Below, one piece after another: positions 21,917-28,711 of a DNA stretch of 39,194 nt; position 1 is the stretch's first letter; each line of letters opens with the position of its first letter. Origin of the DNA: an uncultured Candidatus Saccharibacteria bacterium (GTDB lineage: Bacteria; Patescibacteriota; Saccharimonadia; Saccharimonadales; Saccharimonadaceae). The position numbers were made by a program, and so were the translations under genes. The stretch spans positions 1-39,194 of the forward strand of contig CALISG010000034.1 of assembly GCA_938042065.1 (NCBI GenBank), given 5' to 3'. The notes beneath the pieces were generated by a model that was given only the letters and a program-made list of their open reading frames with translations, searched no databases and was not told the DNA's origin.

Positions 21917-24424
21917 ATGGACAGATTATTTTCTCAATTTCAACCAGAACACTACGACATCCAATGGGATTTGTGTCAAGCAAAGAGTGCGCGTTTAATC
22001 CGCGGCACGGCAACTATCCGCGGCCAGCATCTAGCAGCCGAACCGATTCGCTTGCACGCCAAAGATTTGCAAATTGAAGAAGCTACTGTCAACAGCCAAG
22101 CAGTTAAGATATCAACCGACAACGACATTTTGACACTTGACAATACCGACAACGGTCCAGCGCAAATTACTATCAAATTCTCGTTAACATTAACCGACGC
22201 CATGCACGGTATTTATCCTTGTTATTATAAGCATCAAGGCCAGAAATGCGAGCTATACGCCACTCAATTCGAAAGCCACCATGCCCGCGAAGCCTTCCCA
22301 TGCGTTGACGAACCAGAAGCCAAAGCGACATTTGCGATTTCAATATTATCAAACGAGCCGGTAGTACTCAGCAATATGCCAGTCGCTTCGCGGCGGGAAA
22401 GCAGCGAGGGAATGCTGACCACCTTTGAGCAAACACCGCGCATGAGCACTTACCTGGCGGCCTTTGTCGCTGGCGATTTACAGCGTGCGACTACTGCTAC
22501 CAAGAGCGGTGTCGAGGTTAACGTCTACGCCACGCCAGCGCAATCAGCCGGCAGCTTGAACTGGGCGCTCCAGCACGCAGCGCAAACAATTGACTTTTTC
22601 GACGAGTATTTTGGCGTGCCTTACCCGCTGCCGAAATCTGACCATGTAGCACTACCTGATTTTTCTAGCGGCGCTATGGAGAATTGGGGCTTGGTAACCT
22701 ACCGCGAAACCGCCCTGCTGGCCGATCCGGCAACCGCTAGCGTTTCAACCCGCCAATATATTGCGACGGTTATCGCCCACGAATTAAGCCACCAGTGGTT
22801 TGGCAATCTAGTAACTATGAAGTGGTGGAATAACTTGTGGTTAAACGAGAGTTTCGCTACACTGATGGAATACCTAGCGACTGACGCGCTACATCCAGAC
22901 TGGCGGCAATGGGACGAGTTTGCCAACAACGAGGGCGTCGCTGCCCTGCGCCGCGATAGCATCAACGGCGTACAGCCAGTTCAAACCGACGTGTCGAGCC
23001 CAGCCGAAATTAGCGCGCTGTTTGATGGAGCGATTGTCTACGCCAAAGGCGGCCGGCTGCTGCGAATGATGCAACTATGGATCGGCGACGCAGCATTCCG
23101 CGCTGGCCTCAAGCAGTATTTTACCCGCTTCAAGTATAGCAACACCGCTGGCGATGACCTCTGGGAATGCTTAAGCCAAGCTAGCGGCAAAGATGTCGGA
23201 GCGCTAATGAACACCTGGATTTCACAGCCAGGCTACCCAGTAGTTTACGCATCGCTTGACAATGGCAAGTTGACGCTCCGCCAAGAACAATTCTTCACTG
23301 GGCCACACCAGCCCTCTGATCGTTTATGGCCGATTCCGCTCGACGCCAACGACCAGCGCCTGCCCGAAATTCTAAAGGAGCGCGAACAGCATCTCTCGCC
23401 AGCGCCAGACGGCCTGCTACTGCTCAATCATCAAAACGCCTCGCACTTTATCACTTGCTACGACGACGCTCTGCGAGCTCGCATTTTGCAGGCAATCGCC
23501 AGTGGTACGCTGACGCCGTCGCAGCGCGCCCAGTATCTCAACGAGCAAATCTTGCTAGCCCGCGGCGGTCTAATTGCTAGCAGCACGCTAGTCGAAGCGC
23601 TAGCCGCCTTCCAAAACGAAAGCGATCAGACCGTCTGGGAAATCATCTCGCTGGCCATCAGCGATCTCAAAAAATTCGTCGACCAAAACGAAGCAGCCGA
23701 AAAGCTGCTGCGCCGCCTATCGGGCAAGTTAGCTCGTCCGCAATTCGAACGCCTAGGTTGGAGCAAACGCCCCGGCGAGCCAGAATCCGACAGCAAACTG
23801 CGCGCTGCCATCATCGATTGCATGCTATATAGCGAGGACGCAGCGGCAATCAGTACCGCGCGCCAGCTCTACCAGGATACGCCTCTAGCCGAGCTCAGCG
23901 CCGACCTGCGCCCATCAATCATCGGTGCCGCCGTCCGCTACAGCGATCAGCCGGCAGATATAGTCAGCCAGCTGCTCGAAGCCTACCAAGCCACGCAATC
24001 AGCCGACCTGCGCAGCGATATCGCCGCGGGGATTACTGCAACGCGCGACGCCGAGCAGCTAGCGCGCTTGATCGGGCTGCTCACCAACACCGACATCATC
24101 CGCAGCCAAGACACCGTTCACTGGTTCGTCGACCTGCTGCGCAATCGCTACGGCCGCGAAGCCGCCTGGCGCTGGATGCGCAGCCAGTGGAGTTGGATCG
24201 AGCAAACTTTCGCCAGCGACAAAAGCCATGATTATTTCCCGCGCTACGCCGCCATGCTGCTGATGACGCGCCAGCAGCTAGCTGAATACCGCGAATTTTT
24301 CACGCCGCTGCGCCGCGACCAGTCGCTCGTCCGCGCCATCGACATGGGAATACTAGATTTAGAAGGCAAACTAGACCTAATCGACCGCGACAAAGCAGCG
24401 GTCATAGCGGCGCTGGCAAAGTAA
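21917..24424 (+). CDS. pepN: M1 family aminopeptidase (PepN-type)
   Basis: A zinc metallo-aminopeptidase of 835 residues. GAMENWG (about 254-260) is the exopeptidase motif; HELSHQWFGN (about 290-299) plus NESFATLMEY, 18 residues on, give the HExxH-x18-E zinc site. The C-terminal ERAP1-like helical domain fills the rest. It is cytoplasmic with no signal sequence and probably finishes degradation of peptides, including imported ones. ATG 21917 is 6 nt downstream of TATAAT. It is monocistronic and ends at a terminator hairpin. Confidence 0.95.
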   Translation: MDRLFSQFQPEHYDIQWDLCQAKSARLIRGTATIRGQHLAAEPIRLHAKDLQIEEATVNSQAVKISTDNDILTLDNTDNGPAQITIKFSLTLTDAMHGIYPCYYKHQGQKCELYATQFESHHAREAFPCVDEPEAKATFAISILSNEPVVLSNMPVASRRESSEGMLTTFEQTPRMSTYLAAFVAGDLQRATTATKSGVEVNVYATPAQSAGSLNWALQHAAQTIDFFDEYFGVPYPLPKSDHVALPDFSSGAMENWGLVTYRETALLADPATASVSTRQYIATVIAHELSHQWFGNLVTMKWWNNLWLNESFATLMEYLATDALHPDWRQWDEFANNEGVAALRRDSINGVQPVQTDVSSPAEISALFDGAIVYAKGGRLLRMMQLWIGDAAFRAGLKQYFTRFKYSNTAGDDLWECLSQASGKDVGALMNTWISQPGYPVVYASLDNGKLTLRQEQFFTGPHQPSDRLWPIPLDANDQRLPEILKEREQHLSPAPDGLLLLNHQNASHFITCYDDALRARILQAIASGTLTPSQRAQYLNEQILLARGGLIASSTLVEALAAFQNESDQTVWEIISLAISDLKKFVDQNEAAEKLLRRLSGKLARPQFERLGWSKRPGEPESDSKLRAAIIDCMLYSEDAAAISTARQLYQDTPLAELSADLRPSIIGAAVRYSDQPADIVSQLLEAYQATQSADLRSDIAAGITATRDAEQLARLIGLLTNTDIIRSQDTVHWFVDLLRNRYGREAAWRWMRSQWSWIEQTFASDKSHDYFPRYAAMLLMTRQQLAEYREFFTPLRRDQSLVRAIDMGILDLEGKLDLIDRDKAAVIAALAK

Positions 24425-24444
24425 TTTCAGTTTTTTGAGATAAG

Positions 24445-24479
24445 TAATTCTGCGGCTTTTACAGAGGCCGCAGAATTAT
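24445..24479 (+). terminator. pepN terminator
   Basis: An 11-12 bp perfect stem AATTCTGCGGC (24446-24456) / GCCGCAGAATT (24467-24477) with a 10-nt loop. The following T content is modest. Confidence 0.7.
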
Positions 24480-24504
24480 TATGACACATTTTTCGTTAAA
24501 ACGC

Positions 24505-24533
24505 TTGACATTTATACGATAATGTGCTATATT
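24505..24533 (+). promoter_or_regulatory. Promoter of folded cassette 3
   Basis: TTGACA (24505-24510), a 17-nt spacer ending TGc, then TATATT (24528-24533). Confidence 0.85.
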
Positions 24534-24546
24534 CATTATAGCTTTT

Positions 24547-24594
24547 CGCTCAAGTTTACGAAAAAAGGGCGAGAAGTGCCCTTTTACTTGAGCG
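24547..24594 (+). promoter_or_regulatory. Folded 5' leader of cassette 3 (copy B)
   Basis: The outer stem CGCTCAAGT (24547-24555) / ACTTGAGCG (24586-24594) is perfect. The inner stem AAAAGGGC (24563-24570) / GCCCTTTT (24578-24585) has a GAGAAGT loop. The 3' strands are contiguous, and the 5' side carries a 7-nt bulge TTACGAA. Confidence 0.8.
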
Positions 24595-24596
24595 AT

Positions 24597-24616
24597 GATT
24601 TTCTGAGGAGGAAATC
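24597..24616 (+). promoter_or_regulatory. Shine-Dalgarno hairpin of cassette 3
   Basis: GATTTTCT (24597-24604) pairs with AGGAAATC (24609-24616), 8 bp with one G-T. The loop is GAGG and the ATG abuts the stem. Confidence 0.8.
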
Positions 24617-24934
24617 ATGAGCTTCATTACTGTTGTCGCTATCGTTCTCGCTCTCGTCGCCCCCTGGGCGACGAAGTCCGTCGTTGACGCCGCAGGCCCG
24701 CTGGCCGGGTGGGGGTGGGTCGCGACGTTCGTCGCGGCCCACGTCTGGGTCTGGAAGTGTATCTCATACGCCATCTCCAATGGCGCCAGTGAGATCATTT
24801 ATATGCCGGCAATCATGCTGGCAGTTTACGAGTTCGTCGTCGTCGGCTTCGTGCCGATGTCTCTCGAGGACGAAGTTGTCTGCAGGTGCACCACCTGCGA
24901 GCAGCACCGCCACAAGGCGGTGAAGAAGGGCTGA
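24617..24934 (+). CDS. Folded-cassette small membrane protein 3
   Basis: This 105-residue protein has two or three hydrophobic segments (about 3-18, 29-50 and 60-80) and a C-terminal Cys/His cluster CRCTTCEQHRH (about 89-99) that could bind a metal; it ends KKG. The coding RNA is a string of hairpins: GTCGCCC/GGGCGAC (24656-24672), a 12-bp stem 24715-24726/24731-24742, CGCCAT/ATGGCG (24769-24785) inside ATCTCA/TGAGAT (24761-24795), TGCCGGCA/TGCTGGCA (24804-24823), TCGGC/GCCGA (24843-24857), GCAGGTG/CACCTGC (24882-24898) and CACCGCC/GGCGGTG (24905-24922). Codons are GC-rich. No homologue is recognised. Confidence 0.75.
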   Translation: MSFITVVAIVLALVAPWATKSVVDAAGPLAGWGWVATFVAAHVWVWKCISYAISNGASEIIYMPAIMLAVYEFVVVGFVPMSLEDEVVCRCTTCEQHRHKAVKKG

Positions 24935-24942
24935 CGTCCGCC

Positions 24943-24997
24943 GAAAATAGCCCGCTGAATTAAGTTTCAGCTTGAGCCATTTCGGCGGGCTATTTTC
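24943..24997. terminator. Cassette 3 terminator (shared 3' element)
   Basis: A 17-bp stem, 24943-24959 with 24981-24997 (starts GAAAATAGCCCGC), followed by TTTGG. It also faces the end of the minus-strand rnhB-yraN gene. Confidence 0.85.
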
Positions 24998-25003
24998 TTT
25001 GGT

Positions 25004-26131
25004 TTAATTTACTTCTACTACTGCTTGGACGGCTGGCGGATCGCCGCTCATGCTGGCGGCTAGCAGCTTGGCCGCCATGCCGCTGCATTCTGGCTTGCCC
25101 GCCAAAAACAACTCTGCCGCGAAACGCATCTGCCGCTGCTTTTTGGCGGTAATCGCCGCCAGTCCATCGCCGAAATCATCGTTCTTACGATACTTCACCT
25201 CGGTGAAATACAACGCTTCGCCTTTCACGCTGACGATATCGATTTCGCAGTACCGCGTCCGCCAATTCCGCGCCACAATCTCATGGCCGCGCGCCGTCAG
25301 CCAGTCTGCTGCCGCTTGCTCGCCTTTATCGCCAATTTGTCGAGTTGTCATTGATTTTTTCGTTTCTGACGAAATAGTATTTGACAAATCAATTCGAGCA
25401 ACATTTCCAGCGTCTGGAGTGATATTCTCAGAAAAAATTTGGGCAACTTTACGTGGGCCCCGAATTATTTTCTGAGGATATCCGACAGACGGCTCGCCAG
25501 ATTGAACAACTGTTTTCTGAGGCACTGCTCGCGGCTTCGCCTTATTGTCGGCATACTTCGCCAGCGGCGCGAAACTCAGCCGGTGCAGCGGCGTCACGCC
25601 CAGGCGCTCAATCGCCGCCCGATGCTTGGCCACGCCATAGCCAGCATTCGACGCGAAACCGTACCCCGGATAAACCGCATCTTGCTCGGCCATGAACTGG
25701 TCGCGCGCCACCTTGGCGACGATCGACGCCGCCGACACGCTCGGAATCAAACCGTCGGCTTTGGGCATGGTCGCAACGAACTTCTCTAGCGCCGTGCCGC
25801 GCAGAAAATTTACCTTGCCATCGATAATAATCTCGCTAAAAGCTAAGTTTTGCTGGCGGCATTGCGCCTGAACCTGCTCGACCGCCCGCCGCGTCGCCAG
25901 CCGCAGCGCCTCGCTCATGCCAATATCGTCTAGTTCCCGGGCGCTCACCCAGCCCAGGGCGTGAGCAGCTGCCTTTTCGCGAATTTCCACGTCCAGCGCT
26001 TCGCGGCGTTTTTTAGTCAGCTTTTTGCTATCGTCCAAGCCGTCAATCTCGGCGCCGCCCAAAATCACCGCGCCAACCACCAGCGGCCCCGCCCACGGCC
26101 CGCGCCCAACCTCGTCGATCCCCAGAATCAT
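25004..26131 (-). CDS. rnhB: Fusion of ribonuclease HII and YraN-type nuclease fold
   Basis: One 375-residue protein carries two normally separate proteins. Residues 1 to about 190 are RNase HII, which removes ribonucleotides from DNA: GIDEVGRGPWAGPLVVGAV, DSKKL, PSVSAASIVAKVARD and GYGVAKHRAAIERLGVTPLHR. A linker of about 65 residues, poor in conserved motifs, follows. From about residue 262 is a YraN/UPF0102 domain (TRQIGDKGEQAAADWLTARG, then NWRTRYCEIDIVS and FTEVKYRKN with the nuclease-like E-x-D-x-EVK pattern). rnhB and yraN are adjacent in many bacteria. ATG 26131 is 6 nt after TGt-TATCAT (leaderless); residues upstream of it are not RnhB-like. Confidence 0.92.
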   Translation of the reverse strand: MILGIDEVGRGPWAGPLVVGAVILGGAEIDGLDDSKKLTKKRREALDVEIREKAAAHALGWVSARELDDIGMSEALRLATRRAVEQVQAQCRQQNLAFSEIIIDGKVNFLRGTALEKFVATMPKADGLIPSVSAASIVAKVARDQFMAEQDAVYPGYGFASNAGYGVAKHRAAIERLGVTPLHRLSFAPLAKYADNKAKPRAVPQKTVVQSGEPSVGYPQKIIRGPRKVAQIFSENITPDAGNVARIDLSNTISSETKKSMTTRQIGDKGEQAAADWLTARGHEIVARNWRTRYCEIDIVSVKGEALYFTEVKYRKNDDFGDGLAAITAKKQRQMRFAAELFLAGKPECSGMAAKLLAASMSGDPPAVQAVVEVN

Positions 26132-26137
26132 AAGTTC

Positions 26138-26146
26138 ATGATAACA
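26138..26146 (-). promoter_or_regulatory. Leaderless extended -10 of rnhB-yraN
   Basis: TG-T-TATCAT ends 6 nt before ATG 26131. Confidence 0.6.
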
Positions 26147-26192
26147 AATGGCGGCGATAGGCTCAATCGCAGGCACAGGCGGCGGGATTTGT

Positions 26193-26246
26193 GTTATAAT
26201 ATTAGTAAGCTGAACCCGTCGAGTAAAGAGAGGAGGTGTTTAGCTC
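26193..26246 (+). promoter_or_regulatory. Promoter and Shine-Dalgarno hairpin of cassette 5
   Basis: Extended TG-T-TATAAT (26195-26200 for the hexamer) without a clear -35. GAG (26221-26223) and TAAA (26224-26227) pair with TTTA (26239-26242) and CTC (26244-26246) around one bulged G, leaving AGGAGG in the loop. The ATG abuts the stem. The CGCTCAAG leader of cassettes 1, 3 and 4 is absent. Confidence 0.6.
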
Positions 26247-26486
26247 ATGAAGGGGAAACTCTTCATTCTTTTTCTTATGGTCGGGATCCCGACCATGGCC
26301 TGGGCCGTTGTGGCCTGGGTTGTCATGATCGTACTGGGAGCACTGCACTCGCTGTGCAGCGCAATCCCATTGCTCTCCTTTTGGGAGAGTTTTGCCGCAA
26401 CATTGATGCTTTTTAGCATCATAGTGTTCGCTGCGTCAGCGGCAACGGAAGACACTAAACCGGCGCGGTGGCACGGCGGCCGCTGA
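26247..26486 (+). CDS. Folded-cassette small membrane protein 5
   Basis: This 79-residue protein has two hydrophobic segments (about 4-33 and 42-66) and a short polar tail. The coding RNA again forms successive hairpins: a 20-nt perfect palindrome at 26277-26296, CTGCAC/GTGCAG (26343-26359), CTCTCC/GGAGAG (26373-26389), TGATGCT/AGCATCA (26404-26421) and CGCTG/CAGCG (26429-26441). It lies between the divergent rnhB-yraN gene and the convergent rplS. The family is not recognised. Confidence 0.7.
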   Translation: MKGKLFILFLMVGIPTMAWAVVAWVVMIVLGALHSLCSAIPLLSFWESFAATLMLFSIIVFAASAATEDTKPARWHGGR

Positions 26487-26497
26487 CCCCAACCCCC

Positions 26498-26623
26498 GAG
26501 GAAACGGCCCGCAGGCAGAAATCCTGTCTCGCCATTGGCCTACTCGGTGGGTCGTTTCCTCTCCGACGCCCGCTGGGGCGGCTCGCGGAACACACACGTT
26601 CTGCTTGAGCCGCCTCGGTGGGC
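26498..26623 (+). other. Folded 3' region of cassette 5
   Basis: GAGGAAACG (26498-26506) pairs with CGTTTCCTC (26553-26561) around inner hairpins such as CAGG/CCTG. GGCGGCTC (26577-26584) pairs with GAGCCGCC (26607-26614). No ORF with a ribosome-binding site lies here. Confidence 0.6.
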
Positions 26624-26657
26624 ACTTTCCTTTTCACGGTTATTTCACAGACAAAAC

Positions 26658-26683
26658 AAAATCCCGCTCATCGGCGGGATTTA
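26658..26683. terminator. Bidirectional terminator between cassette 5 and rplS
   Basis: ATCCCGC (26661-26667) / GCGGGAT (26674-26680), extended by AAA/TTT. Confidence 0.85.
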
Positions 26684-26710
26684 TCGTTAGCGCTAGAACA
26701 CAGACTACCG

Positions 26711-27232
26711 CTAATTTTCGGCGTGGCGAGCAGCTACTTCGGCAGCCTTGGCGTCCAACTCGGCCTGCTTAGCTTCTTCGGCGGCCTTTTTCTCGGCAGC
26801 TTCTTTAGCTTTTTCCTCTTTCAAGCGAGCGGCTTCTTCTTCGGCATGTTCGTCGCGGACTGCGTTGACAGCTTCGCGATCAAATTTGACGGCCGTCAAG
26901 CGGGCCGACTTGCCGCTGCGTTTGCGCAAGAAGCTGAGGAAATTGCGGCGAACCTTGGCGCGGCGCACAATCTCGACTTTTTCGACCAGCGGGCTGTGCA
27001 GCAAGAATGATTTCTCTACGCCGACACCCGACGCTACCTTGCGAACGGTGATGCGGCTAGTGTGCTGGCCTTTGTTGTCAGTGCGGATAACCACGCCCTC
27101 GAACATCTGGATGCGCTCTTTGTTGCCTTCTTTGATTTTCTGATAGACGCGCACGGTGTCGCCGCTGCGGACATCGACAACTTGCGCTTTCTTCTGCTCG
27201 TCGTTGACTTTTTGGATTAATGCAAAACTCAT
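26711..27232 (-). CDS. rplS: 50S ribosomal protein L19
   Basis: This 173-residue protein binds at the 30S-50S interface. MSFALIQKVNDEQ and RSGDTVRVYQKIKEGNKERIQMFEGVVI are followed by SPLVEKVEIVRRAKVRRNFLSFLRKRSGKSARL, the L19 core (about 1-115). A C-terminal extension of about 55 residues, rich in Ala, Glu and Lys, forms a charged helix not present in standard L19. The true start is ATG 27232, with AGGA upstream; the longer frame to 27346 is leader. Confidence 0.95.
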   Translation of the reverse strand: MSFALIQKVNDEQKKAQVVDVRSGDTVRVYQKIKEGNKERIQMFEGVVIRTDNKGQHTSRITVRKVASGVGVEKSFLLHSPLVEKVEIVRRAKVRRNFLSFLRKRSGKSARLTAVKFDREAVNAVRDEHAEEEAARLKEEKAKEAAEKKAAEEAKQAELDAKAAEVAARHAEN

Positions 27233-27336
27233 AATTTTTCCTATCTTTCGAACTCGCTCTGGCTGGCCACGCAGTTGTACATCTGCGGCTCCACACCGAA
27301 CAAAGCCCGAATAATTAACTCTCGTACAATGCAAGT

Positions 27337-27345
27337 ATTCTAACA
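27337..27345 (-). promoter_or_regulatory. rplS extended -10 promoter
   Basis: TG-T-TAGAAT on the minus strand gives a leader of about 95 nt, long for this genome, with a CGCAG/CTGCG pairing at 27270-27287. L19 leaders are autoregulatory in some bacteria; whether this one is cannot be told. Confidence 0.5.
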
Positions 27346-27347
27346 CA

Positions 27348-27421
27348 ATATCAAGCGGCGAGCAATAGCCGCAAAGACAGCTGGCAGCAGAGTCCGTCTA
27401 GCCGCCAGCTGCGCTTGATAT
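27348..27421. repeat. Nested inverted repeats between an exported-protein gene and rplS
   Basis: The outer 10-bp arms ATATCAAGCG (27348-27357) / CGCTTGATAT (27412-27421) enclose CAGCTGGC/GCCAGCTG (8 bp) and a GCGGC/GCCGC arm. It lies at the 3' end of the 27442 gene, where it may end transcription, and its left arm touches the upstream side of the rplS promoter. Confidence 0.6.
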
Positions 27422-27441
27422 TTTATCAATTTCAGAAAATC

Positions 27442-27936
27442 TTACGCTGTGGTCGACTGATCAGCGCTATCGACAGTGATGTAAGCTTGAGCATCGGGAT
27501 TAGAACCGCCCGCCGTCTGGACAGCTAAGTTAGCTAGCGGTTGAACATCTGGATTAATTTGGGTGCTAGTATCAGGACACACGAAACCGCGACCAATAAG
27601 TCCTTGCTCCTGCCATATATTGCAAACACCTACTCTAGAAGCTCCGTCTACCACTGTTCCGTCTGCAGATGAATTAGCGACAGTGCCAACAGAGTCGCCT
27701 GGCACCGCTGGCTGAGGCAAATTATCAGTCCTGTCTGTCACAGGAGTAGGATCTTTTTCTCCATGCGTAGCAAGGTCCATAGATTCATGCACAGTAAAAC
27801 AAGTCATCGTTACAGCAAGTGCAGAGAGGCCGACTATCGTCTTTCCGAACTTTTTATCGGGCAGCCAACTTGGAACCTCATGTCTCTTAGCCGCTGCATG
27901 CCTGCCAACAGGCTGGTCAGATTTTAATATACCCAT
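27442..27936 (-). CDS. Single-pass exported hypothetical protein
   Basis: This 164-residue protein has a basic cytoplasmic N-terminus, a hydrophobic segment TIVGLSALAVTMTCFTVHES (about 33-52), and then a Pro/Thr/Ser/Asp-rich extracytoplasmic domain with two Cys (in GVCNIW and FVCPDT, about 15 residues apart) likely to form a disulfide. No family is recognised. The ribosome-binding site AGGTGA is 13 nt from the ATG, but ATTTCG (27935-27940) can pair with CGAAAT (27955-27960), placing it in a loop as in the small cassettes. TGg-TATAAT at 27989-27981 is the promoter. Neighbour 28019 is also exported. Confidence 0.7.
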   Translation of the reverse strand: MGILKSDQPVGRHAAAKRHEVPSWLPDKKFGKTIVGLSALAVTMTCFTVHESMDLATHGEKDPTPVTDRTDNLPQPAVPGDSVGTVANSSADGTVVDGASRVGVCNIWQEQGLIGRGFVCPDTSTQINPDVQPLANLAVQTAGGSNPDAQAYITVDSADQSTTA

Positions 27937-27980
27937 TTCGTTATACTTTCACCTCGAAATTAAAATTGGTATGTCTTTTT

Positions 27981-27989
27981 ATTATACCA
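27981..27989 (-). promoter_or_regulatory. Extended -10 of the 27442 gene
   Basis: TG-G-TATAAT on the minus strand, about 45 nt before ATG 27936. Confidence 0.6.
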
Positions 27990-28018
27990 CAAACTATACT
28001 AAAATGCAAGAAAAGCAG

Positions 28019-28636
28019 CTATTCATCGGTTGGGTCAAGAGCTTGACGCGGGGTCAACGAGTTTTCTGTTGAACTCTCTACATATACGACACGGTAGGGC
28101 TCGCCGTCAATAACCATAGTCGTCGGAAGCTCCGCTCCTGGCTGGAATCCGTCGACTGCCCCGTCAAATTTCACGCAGATAACCGTATTTTCATCGACAC
28201 TATCCGACCGTCTGGCCGCCTTGGATGACGGAGGGTCTACTTCCACCAATTTGCCATCTTCAACGGCATAGTATCTTACCTGTTCGTCGCCCACCTGCCG
28301 CGATTCGCCAGGCTGCTGACATGTCGGGTCGCCGTTGACTTCAGCAGCTGGGCGTACAACAATCTTGCCGCTGTTTTCACCGTCTGTACTCTGTATGTAA
28401 GCAACTGGCGCGATCCAAACTGAATCACCCTCGCCAATTTTTTTGGCTAACTCCTCATAAGTTAGTGTCCCAGCAGTAGCGCTCTCGGAGGCAGTACTCC
28501 CGGCTGGCGTAGAATCCGGCGTCTGACTCTCAGCCGAGCACGACCCGACAAACGAGCTTAACGCTAAACTTCCAACTGCCAAAAATGTTGTCAACCGGTT
28601 TCTTATTGTGTCTAAAAACTCTCCTTTTCTTCTCAT
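28019..28636 (-). CDS. Putative lipoprotein
   Basis: This 205-residue protein has a basic N-terminus, a hydrophobic stretch and a lipobox-like FVGSC (Cys about residue 33), then a Ser/Thr/Ala-rich linker and a beta-rich domain (about 60-190) with two Cys (PTCQQP and VICVKF). It is probably surface-anchored. The family is not recognised. CATAAT ends 6 nt before ATG 28636, so the transcript may be leaderless. It is divergent from malic enzyme, with start codons 75 bp apart. Confidence 0.72.
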   Translation of the reverse strand: MRRKGEFLDTIRNRLTTFLAVGSLALSSFVGSCSAESQTPDSTPAGSTASESATAGTLTYEELAKKIGEGDSVWIAPVAYIQSTDGENSGKIVVRPAAEVNGDPTCQQPGESRQVGDEQVRYYAVEDGKLVEVDPPSSKAARRSDSVDENTVICVKFDGAVDGFQPGAELPTTMVIDGEPYRVVYVESSTENSLTPRQALDPTDE

Positions 28637-28642
28637 AAATAT

Positions 28643-28648
28643 ATTATG
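28643..28648 (-). promoter_or_regulatory. Leaderless -10 of the lipoprotein gene
   Basis: CATAAT on the minus strand ends 6 nt before ATG 28636. Confidence 0.45.
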
Positions 28649-28699
28649 CTACAAACTGCCATTTAGTTCAACATGCGCGCCCAAAATGCCAAAACGCGC

Positions 28700-28705
28700 T
28701 ATAAT
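28700..28705 (+). promoter_or_regulatory. Leaderless -10 of malic enzyme
   Basis: TATAAT ends 6 nt before ATG 28712. Confidence 0.65.
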
Positions 28706-28711
28706 ATACTC

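Noticed and set aside
24556..24798. Minus-strand ORF opposite cassette 3
   Set aside because: No start signals; antisense to a gene with promoter, ribosome-binding site and terminator.
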